64,000 nucleotides of DNA from Thermoplasmata archaeon (GCA_021820525.1 JAKADM010000005.1:52584-116583); one strand, 5' to 3'. Shown: positions 26,448-35,102, counted from the stretch's first letter. Numbers and translations: made by a program. The notes: generated from the letters alone by a model not told the origin.

Positions 26448-27223
26448 GCTTCAGCAAGAAGATTGGAGATTTAACTGAAGAAATAATGGAAAAGGTCCTG
26501 ATGGATCAGGTCAAAAAGGATGGGGGTATACCCAACCATATAGGCATAATAACTGACGGTAACAGACGATTTGCAAGGGAAAATGGAATGGATCCAAATA
26601 CCGGGCATGTAAGGGGAAAGGAAAAGCTTGAAGAGGTTCTGGAATGGAGCATGGAAATAGGTACAAAGATTGTAACTGTTTATGGCTTTTCAACTGAAAA
26701 TTTTAAAAGAAACAAGGATGAGGTTGATTTTCTATTACACCTGATCGACACATCCCTCAGGAATTTGATGACCGATGAAAGGGTAATTAAAAATAAAATA
26801 AGGGTAAAGGTCATTGGAAAAATTGACATATTGCCCGATTTTCTTTGCAAAACCATAGATGAGGTTGAAAGGGAAACCAGTGGATACGATGAATTCAGAT
26901 TAAATATTGCGGTTGGGTACGGTGGAAGGGAAGAGATAATAGACGCAATCAAAAAGATATCCATGGATCTCAAAGATGGAAAGATAACTGAAGATGACAT
27001 AAATGAGGAAAACTTCAGGAAATATCTCTATGATGGATCCATACCAGATCCGGACCTTATTTTGAGGACAAGCGGGGAAGAGAGAATATCCAATTTTCTT
27101 TTGTGGCAGGGTGCCTACTCGGAACTTTACTTCTCCGACGTGTACTGGCCAGAACTGAGAAAGATTGATTTTTTGAGGGCTGTCAGATCATATCAGACAA
27201 GGCAGCGCCGCTTTGGTGTTTAA
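26444..27223 (+). CDS. uppS: cis-Prenyltransferase (polyprenyl diphosphate synthase)
   Basis: A 259-residue enzyme with the family signatures: GIITDGNRRFARENG (catalytic Asp and diphosphate-binding Arg), TVYGFSTENFKRN, the C-terminal block DPDLILRTSGEERISNF and YFSDVYWPELRKIDFLRA. It extends a prenyl diphosphate with isopentenyl units in cis to make the lipid carrier for glycosylation. The upstream half of that pathway, the mevalonate-3-kinase, is encoded at 53963. Overlap with trm5 is 4 bp and tiaS starts immediately after the stop. Confidence 0.94.
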   Translation: MSFSKKIGDLTEEIMEKVLMDQVKKDGGIPNHIGIITDGNRRFARENGMDPNTGHVRGKEKLEEVLEWSMEIGTKIVTVYGFSTENFKRNKDEVDFLLHLIDTSLRNLMTDERVIKNKIRVKVIGKIDILPDFLCKTIDEVERETSGYDEFRLNIAVGYGGREEIIDAIKKISMDLKDGKITEDDINEENFRKYLYDGSIPDPDLILRTSGEERISNFLLWQGAYSELYFSDVYWPELRKIDFLRAVRSYQTRQRRFGV

Positions 27224-28513
27224 ATGTGGATCGGAGTGGATGATACGGATTCAAGGAGCGAGATGTGCACAACTTACATAGGATTTCTTTTAAGTTCCAG
27301 ATTCAGAAACGGAATGGATTCCTATCCGAGGCTTGTTAGGCTCAATCCCAATTTACCATTCAAAACCAGGGGGAATGGGGCAGTCTCCTTACAGTTAAAT
27401 CATTCAGGAAAATCAAGGAGTTCGGAATTAACCATTGGAAGGAATGAAGGCGTTGATATAACAATCAAAGACACGGAAGTTTTTGATGATGCACTTGTTT
27501 ACGGCGTTCTGAAGAACCTCATCGGGAAATATGCCATCAAGAATGACCCACACACAAATCCCGGTGGCGTCCTCATAAAGGAACAGATTCCTGAGGATTT
27601 TTATTACAGGGCACTTTCCACAGAAATCTCCATAGGAGAAACGGAAAAAATACTTAATAAATTGAATGCAAGGATATACAGGGAGGGAAATGGGAGAGGA
27701 ATCATAGGATCGGCAGCATCCATTGCCTGGAGAAGGAAAAGGGTTACATACGAACTTATTTCCTATAAGTTCCCGTCACCTGAGAAAATAAGCATGGAAA
27801 TTAAGGAAAGAATAGGGGAAATAGCAGAATCCTTTAAGAGCACATTTAATAATATGGACAGGGAAAACGGAACAGTATGCCTGTTTCCAAAGGAAAGGAC
27901 TCCAGTTATATATGGAATCAGAGGCATAAATCCGGAGGATTTGATGAAAATTCAGGATAAAATATCTCTGGAATTTCCTGAATATTCAAGGAATTTCATA
28001 ATTTTCCAGACAAATCAGGGCACGGACGACCACATTGTGAACGATCCAGAAACAATGTCAGAATATGGTTCCTATTCTTTCCAGTGCACTGTTGCTGACA
28101 TTCCGCGAAGAGGGGAAGGGGGCCACATGAAAATAAAGGTGAAATATGGAAATGTCCTGGTTGATCTTATTGCCTTTGAGCCCTCCAAGAGGTTCAGGAA
28201 CTATCTTGAAAGATTAAGGCCAGGTGACAGTATGAGAGTCTATGGGTCCATGGGAAGGGGGAACATCAAGATAGAAAAGGTCATAATATTGGATCAGGCA
28301 AGAATATATGAAAGAAGAGTTCCTGAATGCAATATATGTGGTGAGAGGATGAAAAATAATGGTAATTTATCCTTTGTATGCCCTGAGTGCGGACATATAC
28401 AGCCACCGGATTATATAAGGATAGAAAGGGAAGATATTAGAGGAAGGTATGAACCGCCTGTTTCTGCCAGGCGGCACCTTTCCATGCCGTGGAAACTTGA
28501 GGGAAGGATATGA
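27224..28513 (+). CDS. tiaS: tRNA-Ile2 2-agmatinylcytidine synthetase
   Basis: A 429-residue enzyme found only in archaea. It begins MWIGVDDTDSRSEMCTTYIG, the TiaS kinase-like motif; contains the OB-fold domain around residues 285-360; and ends with a zinc ribbon, CNIC (about 366) and CPEC (about 383). TiaS attaches agmatine to C34 of tRNA-Ile(CAU) so that it reads AUA codons, which are frequent in this AT-rich genome. Start directly abuts the uppS stop; the stop overlaps the next start. Confidence 0.94.
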   Translation: MWIGVDDTDSRSEMCTTYIGFLLSSRFRNGMDSYPRLVRLNPNLPFKTRGNGAVSLQLNHSGKSRSSELTIGRNEGVDITIKDTEVFDDALVYGVLKNLIGKYAIKNDPHTNPGGVLIKEQIPEDFYYRALSTEISIGETEKILNKLNARIYREGNGRGIIGSAASIAWRRKRVTYELISYKFPSPEKISMEIKERIGEIAESFKSTFNNMDRENGTVCLFPKERTPVIYGIRGINPEDLMKIQDKISLEFPEYSRNFIIFQTNQGTDDHIVNDPETMSEYGSYSFQCTVADIPRRGEGGHMKIKVKYGNVLVDLIAFEPSKRFRNYLERLRPGDSMRVYGSMGRGNIKIEKVIILDQARIYERRVPECNICGERMKNNGNLSFVCPECGHIQPPDYIRIEREDIRGRYEPPVSARRHLSMPWKLEGRI

Positions 28514-28986
28514 AATATATGAAAATTGCAGTGAGTGGTGTTCCAGGCACAGGGAAAACAAAACTTTGCAGCTATTTGAAAGATGAGGGATTCCAGACTG
28601 TGAATCTGAATATTCTGGCTGAAAATTTAGGATGCCTTATGGGTGAAGAGGTGGATATTGATTGCCTCAATGGAAAATTTAAGCCGGAATCTGAGATTGT
28701 TATGGACGGGCATTATTCCCATTTAATGGACCCATTCTGCGTAATTATAACAGAATGTTCTGGGGAAACTCTCAGAAAGAGGCTGGAGGAAAGGGGTTAT
28801 GGTGAAAATAAAATAAGGGAAAACATGGATGTACTTCTATTTGATTCCATATATGATGAATCACTGGAATATGTACCTTCAAACAGAATTTTGAAGGTTT
28901 CAACGGAAAGTCCATATGATGAGGAAGATTTAAGGAGGATCAGGAATTTTATAAATAGGATGGAGGAGAAATTCAATGGGCCTTGA
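28510..28986 (+). CDS. Adenylate-kinase-like NTPase, Fap7/AK6 family
   Basis: A 158-residue P-loop protein with Walker A GVPGTGKT at 10-17 and the downstream segments VDIDCL and VMDGHYSHL seen in Fap7/hCINAP. Members combine weak adenylate kinase activity with a role in maturing the small ribosomal subunit. The lid reads RLEERGYGENKIRENMD. The ATG at 28510 overlaps the tiaS stop (ATGA); an in-frame ATG three codons later is also possible. The 3' end overlaps the following gene by 11 bp. Confidence 0.85.
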   Translation: MKYMKIAVSGVPGTGKTKLCSYLKDEGFQTVNLNILAENLGCLMGEEVDIDCLNGKFKPESEIVMDGHYSHLMDPFCVIITECSGETLRKRLEERGYGENKIRENMDVLLFDSIYDESLEYVPSNRILKVSTESPYDEEDLRRIRNFINRMEEKFNGP

Positions 28987-29614
28987 TTCATACAGAAAAA
29001 ATGCTAACCCTGCTCTGGAAAAAATGTCGTCTGCCTTTATGAGGTTCAATCCAAACACTCTCACCATATGGTCATTTATTCTTGCCCTTTTATCTGCAGT
29101 CTTCATGGCCATATCAGGGAGATTTATCGCTTCCTTTTTTATCATATTTGCATTTATTTTTCTTTTCCTTTCTTCGCTTCTGGACGCAATGGATGGGTTC
29201 GTTGCAAGAAAGAAGGGTGTAAGTTCGCCCTCGGGGGATATGCTGGATCACACCTTTGACAGGTATTCCGATCTTGCCCTTATTACGGGGTTTTCCCTCT
29301 CCATATATGGAAACATATATCTTGGTATCCTTGCACTGGGTGCAGTGTTCATGACAAGTTATATGGGAACACAGGCTCAGGCCATAGGTTTGAAGAGAAA
29401 TTACGGGGGAATCCTTGGGAGGGCGGACAGGCTTGTCATAATGATGATCATTCTGTTGATTGAATCCCTTATCCCATTAGAATACAGTCTGTATATTGAA
29501 ATTACCCCTGTAAATCTAATGCTCATATGGTTCATAATAGCCGGGCACTTCACTGCAGCAAAGCGTTTCAGGGATTCCCTGAAGGGATTGAAGGAGCCAG
29601 GATTCAGGAAATAA
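28976..29614 (+). CDS. CDP-alcohol phosphatidyltransferase, probably archaetidylinositol-phosphate synthase
   Basis: A 212-residue integral membrane enzyme with about six helices. The family signature is complete: D70-x2-D73-G-x2-A-R78 ... G87-x3-D91-x3-D95, the residues that bind the CDP group and two metals. In archaea such proteins join CDP-archaeol to inositol phosphate or another head-group. The length and the DG-x2-AR spacing are right; the head-group cannot be read from sequence. It ends the hel308 cluster and overlaps the convergent phosphohexomutase gene by 11 bp. Confidence 0.85.
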   Translation: MGLDSYRKNANPALEKMSSAFMRFNPNTLTIWSFILALLSAVFMAISGRFIASFFIIFAFIFLFLSSLLDAMDGFVARKKGVSSPSGDMLDHTFDRYSDLALITGFSLSIYGNIYLGILALGAVFMTSYMGTQAQAIGLKRNYGGILGRADRLVIMMIILLIESLIPLEYSLYIEITPVNLMLIWFIIAGHFTAAKRFRDSLKGLKEPGFRK

Positions 29615-30941
29615 TCTCTTTAACCTCTTCGGAAAGTTTCCTTGAGGTTTCAATTTCCCTTGAATGGGTGAACACTCTAATAATGGGTTCTGTTCCTGAT
29701 GGCCTGGCAAGTATCCAGTCATGACCCTTCCTGAGCTTTATTCCATCCCTTTCATCCTTCTCCCAGCCAGGGAATGCTGTAATCAGCCTTTCCTTAATTA
29801 TGCTGAAATCTGAATTTCTTGGGAAGGTTTTCCTTGTAATGTGGTATTCGGGAATATCCCCTATAATTTCGGACAGTTTCTTCCCTTTTTTGGCCATAAT
29901 GTCAAGAATTATGCCCACAGTCATTGCACCGTCTCTGCAATACTGGTGATCCCCATATATGATTCCACCATTCTCTTCGCCGCCCAGTCTTGCCCTCTGG
30001 TCTATCATTGTTCTTGAAACTATGGGTGCACCCACTCTTGTTCTTATAACCTCTGCACCTTTTTCCCTGCATATGTCATCAACAGAATCTGATGAACTTA
30101 CGGGTGTAACAACCTTTTCACCCTTCCTTATATAATTTTTTACAAATATGGACAGGGTGACGTCACCATCAACAAAATTTCCATTCTCATCGATAAACAC
30201 GGCCCTATCGGCATCCCCATCATGGGCAATTCCAAGGTTAAATTCTCCGGATTTAGCAAGATCAATGAGATACTTCAAATTTTCAGGTTTGGGCTCCGAT
30301 TCCCTGGACGTGAACAGGCCATCGGGGTTAGCATTGAGAGTAACAAGAGAAACCCCAAGTCTTGAAAGGAGTTCAGGTGTTGTTCGGAATGCCGCCCCAT
30401 TTCCCGCATCAAAAACAACCCTGAACTTCTTCTCTCTTATTTTATTTACATCAATCTTCTCCATCACCCCATTTATGTAAAGTTCAGCTGCAGAATTATC
30501 TGCAATCTCTGTTCCAATATGCTGCCACTGTGCAATATGGAATTTATTATCATAGTATATTTCCTCTATCTTTTCCTCCTTTGTTCTTTCAAGTTCAGTG
30601 CCATCCCTGTCTATACACTTTATGCCGTTAAATCTCGGTGGGTTGTGGGATGCAGTAATTATAACTCCAGGAATGGAATTTTTCTTGCAGTAAAACTGGA
30701 CTGCAGGTGTTGGGAGAACTCCAATATTCTTTACGCTGGCTCCGGTAGAAAGTATTCCTCCAATTACGGAATCCATTATCATTGAATTGGACAGTCTGTT
30801 GTCTGATCCTATGGCTATGGTATTTCCAAAAAATGTTCCTATTGCCTTTCCAATGGCCATGCAGAATTCCGGTGTAAGATCATCATTGGGAATTCCCCTT
30901 ATTCCATTGGTGCCGAATAATCTTGGCCTGTTTTCAGTCAT
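29604..30941 (-). CDS. glmM: Phosphohexomutase, phosphoglucosamine mutase-like
   Basis: A 445-residue alpha-D-phosphohexomutase. It begins RPRLFGTNGIRG; the phosphoserine loop is TASHNPP (96-102, Ser98); the metal loop is DGDADR; the sugar-binding loop is GGEENGGIIYGD; the C-terminal phosphate loop is RPSGTEPIIRVF. These enzymes convert hexose-6-phosphate to hexose-1-phosphate; the archaeal version may act on glucosamine, glucose or mannose. It probably feeds nucleotide-sugar synthesis for surface glycans. A T/A-rich 90-bp gap separates it from the glycosyltransferase gene. Confidence 0.9.
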   Translation of the reverse strand: MTENRPRLFGTNGIRGIPNDDLTPEFCMAIGKAIGTFFGNTIAIGSDNRLSNSMIMDSVIGGILSTGASVKNIGVLPTPAVQFYCKKNSIPGVIITASHNPPRFNGIKCIDRDGTELERTKEEKIEEIYYDNKFHIAQWQHIGTEIADNSAAELYINGVMEKIDVNKIREKKFRVVFDAGNGAAFRTTPELLSRLGVSLVTLNANPDGLFTSRESEPKPENLKYLIDLAKSGEFNLGIAHDGDADRAVFIDENGNFVDGDVTLSIFVKNYIRKGEKVVTPVSSSDSVDDICREKGAEVIRTRVGAPIVSRTMIDQRARLGGEENGGIIYGDHQYCRDGAMTVGIILDIMAKKGKKLSEIIGDIPEYHITRKTFPRNSDFSIIKERLITAFPGWEKDERDGIKLRKGHDWILARPSGTEPIIRVFTHSREIETSRKLSEEVKEIIS

Positions 30942-31031
30942 ATATGGATATGGAATTTATTTTAATAAAGGAAACCGTTTATAACCGAACTATTTTGTTT
31001 CACAGGAAAATTGAACATATCAGATCATTGA

Positions 31032-32096
31032 TTAGAGTTTATATCGAACTCCTCTCCATGTTATGCTCTCTGTCTTTCTGGCCCGGTAAAGGTTCCACGT
31101 ATAGAAAAAGGGCATTATGATTCCTGATAAGTAATACCAGATTTTATGCTCCCTGAGCCTTGTGGAAATTTTTATCTCTGAAAGTATGAGAGGAATAAGC
31201 CAGAGGAAAAATATGGGCGATATGATTGCCCCAAATACTAAGGATGCAACTATGAGAAGGCTCATGGAACCATACAGAAGTATTCCTATGGTAAAGGCTG
31301 TTTTGTTCCTGCTTACAAGAAGGGAGGTTTGCCTTATAGACCACTCTTTAAATGTACCCCAGTCATCCGGGGAATATATTTCCGGTGATGCTTCTGGAAC
31401 ATATGCTATATGGAGCCCTCTTTCTTTGCAAATTCTGGTTATGGCCATATCATCCGATACATCCTGCGCAAATTCTCCTATTTTTCCCTCTATAAGATCC
31501 TTCCTGAAGGCCATGGAACCCCCCCATCCGAATACGGTTATTTTCGATTCCATCATGCCTCTACCTACAAATCCCCATACGGTTTTGAATTTAGACCAGA
31601 AGTTTCCCACAGATTTGAAATAGGGAAAGGTTGTTGCCAGACCATAGTTTTTCAATGAGAGAGGCCTGATAAGGTTCACAAGCCAGTCTGGCCTCGCCCT
31701 TATATCAGTGTCTGCAACAACATACACCTCGAAATCCCTGAACTTATCAAGGGCAGTTGCAATGGCCCTGACTTTTCCGCTTCCACTTGATCTGTAAGTT
31801 GATATAATATAATCAAGGTCAGCTTCCTTAATATTTTTTACAGAAGGGTCATCTTCTGAATCAACCACACATAAGACGGAAAAATTTTCACATTTCTGGT
31901 ATTTGATGCTCTTTAGATTTTCTGTCATGGAATAGTCCGTCCCCCTGGAAGGAACAATAACAAGCGTCTTAGGGGCATATTTCCCTGCATATGTCGTTTT
32001 AAATTTTCTCGGCAGAGCCAGATATGTCTGAACAATAAAAATAAGGGTGAGCAGGCTTACAAAAAAATAGAATATTATCTGAAGAAGAATGTTCAT
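31032..32096 (-). CDS. Membrane glycosyltransferase family 2
   Basis: A 354-residue protein with an N-terminal membrane helix (4-26), a GT2 catalytic domain (about 42-260) and two or three C-terminal helices. The metal/nucleotide-sugar motif VVADTDIRA (DTD at 129-131) and the later VSDDMAITR acceptor-site acidic pair are present. The overall design is like ceramide-glucosyltransferase-type enzymes that act on lipid acceptors. Start immediately follows the stop of aEF-1beta, so the two are co-transcribed. Substrate unknown. Confidence 0.85.
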   Translation of the reverse strand: MNILLQIIFYFFVSLLTLIFIVQTYLALPRKFKTTYAGKYAPKTLVIVPSRGTDYSMTENLKSIKYQKCENFSVLCVVDSEDDPSVKNIKEADLDYIISTYRSSGSGKVRAIATALDKFRDFEVYVVADTDIRARPDWLVNLIRPLSLKNYGLATTFPYFKSVGNFWSKFKTVWGFVGRGMMESKITVFGWGGSMAFRKDLIEGKIGEFAQDVSDDMAITRICKERGLHIAYVPEASPEIYSPDDWGTFKEWSIRQTSLLVSRNKTAFTIGILLYGSMSLLIVASLVFGAIISPIFFLWLIPLILSEIKISTRLREHKIWYYLSGIIMPFFYTWNLYRARKTESITWRGVRYKL

Positions 32097-32363
32097 TCAG
32101 ACCAAACTGGCATCTTCGAAATCTACCTGGCCAACGCCGTCTACTGAAGAGGCAAGCTCTTCAATCATATCCTGCTGGCCATCCTGATCTTTTACAATTA
32201 CAACCATTTTTATCTTTTTCAGGCCAAAGCCTATTTCCTGAACGGATGTTTCCACAACCTTTGCCTTTCCTTCCATCTTCGCTCTCAATCTTTTAATAAG
32301 ATCTTCCATACTTGAATCCGTATCCTCAGGTAATACACTGAAAGTCATTGCCACTTCTGCCAT
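32097..32363 (-). CDS. ef1b: Translation elongation factor aEF-1beta
   Basis: An 88-residue protein matching the archaeal nucleotide-exchange factor for EF-1alpha: MAEVAMTFSVLPEDTDSS at the N-terminus, and IGFGLKKIKMVVIVKD in the middle, ending with DVEV-like acidic strand FEDASLV. The ferredoxin-like fold exchanges GDP for GTP. It lies 9 bp downstream of the tiny zinc-ribbon gene, an arrangement conserved in many archaea, and just upstream of the glycosyltransferase. Confidence 0.93.
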   Translation of the reverse strand: MAEVAMTFSVLPEDTDSSMEDLIKRLRAKMEGKAKVVETSVQEIGFGLKKIKMVVIVKDQDGQQDMIEELASSVDGVGQVDFEDASLV

Positions 32364-32372
32364 GCTCTCACC

Positions 32373-32540
32373 TTATGGGCCTGTAAAACCGCATTTTTCG
32401 CATGTATACGGTGTAGAGTGTTCGCGGCAATTCCTGCATCTTCCTATTATCATCTCTCCGCAGTTAGGGCAGTCAAATATGGAAAATCCCTCCTCCACAA
32501 GACCCTTACCGCATGATGTACAGCTTTCTGTTGATCCCAT
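32373..32540 (-). CDS. Small two-zinc-ribbon protein (COG2888/DUF1610 type)
   Basis: A 55-residue protein read directly from the sequence. It has four CxxC-type pairs: CTSC, CPNC, CRNC and CEKC, forming two interleaved zinc ribbons. This matches the small archaeal zinc-ribbon family (HVO_2753-like) that is regularly encoded upstream of aEF-1beta and is thought to bind RNA or act in translation. The ATG at 32540 follows a GAGGT-like ribosome site and a TATA-like AATATAAAG on the minus strand. Confidence 0.88.
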   Translation of the reverse strand: MGSTESCTSCGKGLVEEGFSIFDCPNCGEMIIGRCRNCREHSTPYTCEKCGFTGP

Positions 32541-32667
32541 TGTTTTAACCTCTTTATATTACCCGTAATTTAACTATGTTAATTACATTTATGTTATTTC
32601 CACGTTTTAGATTAAATTTTCAATATATCTCCAATCTAAATGATATTTACAGGCGGACTCAATTTCC

Positions 32668-33054
32668 TCATGACAGGGCATCCCTTATGCCCCTGTACAG
32701 GGTTTCAATTTTTTCCAGAGCGTGGTTCTGGTCATTCAAATTGTACTTTATTTTAAGTGCCCCTGGATCAGGGTGGGTTATGATAGTTTTTCCATTTTTT
32801 GACCAGAGGAGAATTTTCAATGGCAGATCAATCCCCGCCTCTCCATTTTCCATCAAAATATACGTCCCAACAAGAGGGTTTCCGAAAATGATAAGGCGGT
32901 TATTCTCAATATTGAAACTGACATCTCTGGCATTTTTGGAATGGTCAATCTCCGCGAATATTCCAATCTTTTTCTGTTCCAAAAAATTCTTAACAACTTT
33001 CATTGCCTCTTCAAAACTTTTTTCTGTGTTAAATGTTATATTTTTAGGCTCCAT
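32668..33054 (-). CDS. DUF302 family protein
   Basis: A 128-residue soluble protein with the family core: FAEIDHSKNARDVSF, then LIIFGNPLVGTYIL and GIDLPLKILLW, ending with THPDPGALKIKY. DUF302 proteins are small beta/alpha dimers of unknown biochemical function, often near redox or heme genes and sometimes linked to sulfur or heme sensing. Start lies 100 bp from the divergent gene at 33156. Confidence 0.85.
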   Translation of the reverse strand: MEPKNITFNTEKSFEEAMKVVKNFLEQKKIGIFAEIDHSKNARDVSFNIENNRLIIFGNPLVGTYILMENGEAGIDLPLKILLWSKNGKTIITHPDPGALKIKYNLNDQNHALEKIETLYRGIRDALS

Positions 33055-33122
33055 TCTAACAGATTATGCAACCATATTTAAATATTTATCATTCTAAGAT
33101 GCGGCTGAAAAATCGAGGCAAG

Positions 33123-33135
33123 AATATATATTAAA
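33123..33135 (+). promoter_or_regulatory. TATA box upstream of the fibrillarin operon
   Basis: AATATATATTAAA is centred about 27 bp before the ATG at 33156, which supports a leaderless start there. Confidence 0.5.
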
Positions 33136-33155
33136 CAAATTAACATCCTCATAGC

Positions 33156-33455
33156 ATGAATATTAAAATCTCCACATCTCAGGGTGGAAATAAGATGGAG
33201 TTAAGCAGGAATAAGGTGTTTGTCGCAAGCAACGATCCTGCATACATTGGAATCATAATGAAGCCGGAACCCGGAATATGGGAAGAGTTAATGGATACAG
33301 ATCTTTTCTATATAACTTTCGGGGGTCAGGAGCTGGAAGTGAAGATAGGATACAGGATTGAGGTTGGAGAAAGTTCCATATTCTTTGTAACTTCAGAGCA
33401 AAAAGCAATTGGCGATCTTATTACGGAGATTGGGAATGAAAAAAATTCTGATTAG
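33156..33455 (+). CDS. Hypothetical protein upstream of fibrillarin
   Basis: A 99-residue, mostly beta-strand, soluble protein that I do not recognise. The leaderless position supports ATG 33156; ATG 33195, preceded by GGTGG, is an alternative that removes 13 residues. The protein overlaps the start of fibrillarin by 20 bp. In many archaea the gene just upstream of fibrillarin is the C/D-RNP core protein Nop5; this protein is far too short and unlike Nop5. Confidence 0.7.
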   Translation: MNIKISTSQGGNKMELSRNKVFVASNDPAYIGIIMKPEPGIWEELMDTDLFYITFGGQELEVKIGYRIEVGESSIFFVTSEQKAIGDLITEIGNEKNSD

Positions 33456-34104
33456 AAATGGAAGGGTAGAAATAATAAAGGACAGAATCTACACGGTTAG
33501 CCTGTATCAAAGGAGTGTTTATGGTGAAAAGGTAATAAAAAGAAAGGAGACATTCCTGCGATCCTGGGAACCAAAGAAAAGCAAAATGGCTGCAGCCATA
33601 GGAAATGGGCTGAAAAAGCTGCCCATAGGCGAGGACACTGAAACACTCTATCTTGGGGCATCCAGCGGCACAACAGTTTCACACATTTCAGATCTATCCC
33701 CTGAAGGAAAGGTATTTGCCATAGAGGTTGCCCCTGAGCCCTTTGCAAAGCTCCTTGACCTGTCGGAGGAAAGGGATAACATTTATCCTGTGCTTGAGAG
33801 TGCACGTTTACCTGAGAGATATGATTTTTTTTTGGGCCATTCCCCTGAAATAATATATCAGGATATTTCACAAAAAGATCAGACGGATATATTGTTAAGG
33901 AATATGGATAAATTCCCCGAGTGGTCCTATGCCTTTTTCATGCTTAAGGCCATATCCATAGATTCCTCAAGAAGGCCCGAGGATGTTCTTAATGAACAGA
34001 TTGAAAAACTAAGAAGGCGCAAGGGAATAAGAATTATTGAAACAATAAACATATCCAATTACCACAGGGGCCATTACTGTTTGCTTCTACAGAATTCGGG
34101 ATGA
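33436..34104 (+). CDS. flpA: Fibrillarin-like rRNA/tRNA 2'-O-methyltransferase
   Basis: A 222-residue enzyme from ATG 33436, preceded by GGAG 8-11 bp upstream; a longer frame begins at 33409 but has no family support. The fibrillarin motifs are clear: SWEPKKSKMAAAI, the SAM loop TLYLGASSGTTVSHISDL, and FMLKAISIDSSRRP. It is the catalytic subunit of archaeal C/D guide RNPs. The stretch LGHSPEIIYQDISQ replaces the usual VEVIYQDVAQ-like segment. Confidence 0.92.
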   Translation: MKKILIRNGRVEIIKDRIYTVSLYQRSVYGEKVIKRKETFLRSWEPKKSKMAAAIGNGLKKLPIGEDTETLYLGASSGTTVSHISDLSPEGKVFAIEVAPEPFAKLLDLSEERDNIYPVLESARLPERYDFFLGHSPEIIYQDISQKDQTDILLRNMDKFPEWSYAFFMLKAISIDSSRRPEDVLNEQIEKLRRRKGIRIIETINISNYHRGHYCLLLQNSG

Positions 34105-34138
34105 ATAAGTGCGTCCATTAAATCCATTTTGTTTTATT

Positions 34139-34240
34139 ATGCATCAGATTTCAGCAAAGAAAGATCTTGAAGACCAGGTTCCATGGGGAGAAATTAACAG
34201 AGAAAGAAATAATAATTATGTGGAATTATTTACAGAGTAA
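34139..34240 (+). CDS. Possible 33-residue leader ORF
   Basis: An ATG-started frame of 33 codons whose stop directly abuts the ATG of the next gene (TAAATG), as in coupled genes. The peptide is polar (KKDLEDQVPWGEINRERNNN) with no recognisable motif. It could be translated to couple the next gene, be the remnant of a longer gene, or be chance. Low confidence. Confidence 0.3.
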   Translation: MHQISAKKDLEDQVPWGEINRERNNNYVELFTE

Positions 34241-35092
34241 ATGTCTGGTAAATTGGAAAAGATAATATATGAATTCTTTCAGTCAGAAAATCAAAGAGAT
34301 TGGGAAAATTATGAGCGATTCCTGAGCGATGAAGTCCAATGGATCATTTTCTCAACAGAAGGCAATAGAATAGTTAAGGGAAAACAAGATTATTTAAAAA
34401 CAATTCAAAGGATATATGAAAATTTAAGTTCCACATTTCAAATCCTTACTATCCTATCCAATGAGGAACTGGGCATAGTCATGGCTGAACTGGAAATGGA
34501 AAATCGCCGGTCGGTTGATGTATTTGAGATTAAGGATGGCCTTATAATAAGGGAGAGAGAATATTACGATAGCGCATATTGGCATAAGCAGACAATGCAG
34601 AAAAAAATGGTTTCAATTGCCATAGAACTGGATGACGGTTTCTCTAAAGCCATACAAAAGCTCACAAATTTACTCTCATCAGTGGAAAATTGGGCAATAG
34701 ACGGAAGTGCATCTCTGGCACTTCAGGGCATAGATTTGAAGCCCCATGACATTGACATACTGACAGATGAAAAGACGGCATATGAAATTCAGGGCATTCT
34801 AAGGGAGTTTATGCAAAAACCCGTCAGTCGGAGTTGTAATGGTAAATATGATTCTCATTTCGGGTTCGCAATTATAAATGGAATTAAAGTGGAAATCATG
34901 GGAGATCTAAATGTATTTAGAAACGGTCACTGGTCAGGGATTCAGAATCCATCTAATTGCAGGATCAAGTTCATAAATTTTGACGGAATAAATGTACCCG
35001 TTGTGTCGCTGGAACATCAAGTATTTTCTGGTTATTTCGATGAGAGGGTAAGGAGATATTGGAGCTTACACAATCAGAAATCTGAGAAATGA
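34241..35092 (+). CDS. NTF2/SnoaL-like domain fused to a nucleotidyltransferase-fold domain
   Basis: A 283-residue protein with two parts. Residues 1-115 have the SnoaL/NTF2-like pattern (helical start, FLSDEVQWIIF, then VFEIKDGLIIREREYYD). Residues about 135-275 look like a nucleotidyltransferase domain of the MNT/AbiEii kind: G155-S motif GSASLALQGIDLKPHDIDIL with the D170-x-D172 metal pair and a possible third carboxylate at Glu218 (KVEIMG). I do not know a named family with this fusion. Target could be RNA, protein or small molecule. It sits between fibrillarin and a 560-bp gene-poor stretch, in accessory-looking DNA. Confidence 0.65.
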   Translation: MSGKLEKIIYEFFQSENQRDWENYERFLSDEVQWIIFSTEGNRIVKGKQDYLKTIQRIYENLSSTFQILTILSNEELGIVMAELEMENRRSVDVFEIKDGLIIREREYYDSAYWHKQTMQKKMVSIAIELDDGFSKAIQKLTNLLSSVENWAIDGSASLALQGIDLKPHDIDILTDEKTAYEIQGILREFMQKPVSRSCNGKYDSHFGFAIINGIKVEIMGDLNVFRNGHWSGIQNPSNCRIKFINFDGINVPVVSLEHQVFSGYFDERVRRYWSLHNQKSEK

Positions 35093-35102
35093 AATTTTAA
35101 TG

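Noticed and set aside
34139..34240. 33-codon ORF as an antitoxin
   Set aside because: No DNA-binding or antitoxin motif; kept only as a low-confidence ORF.
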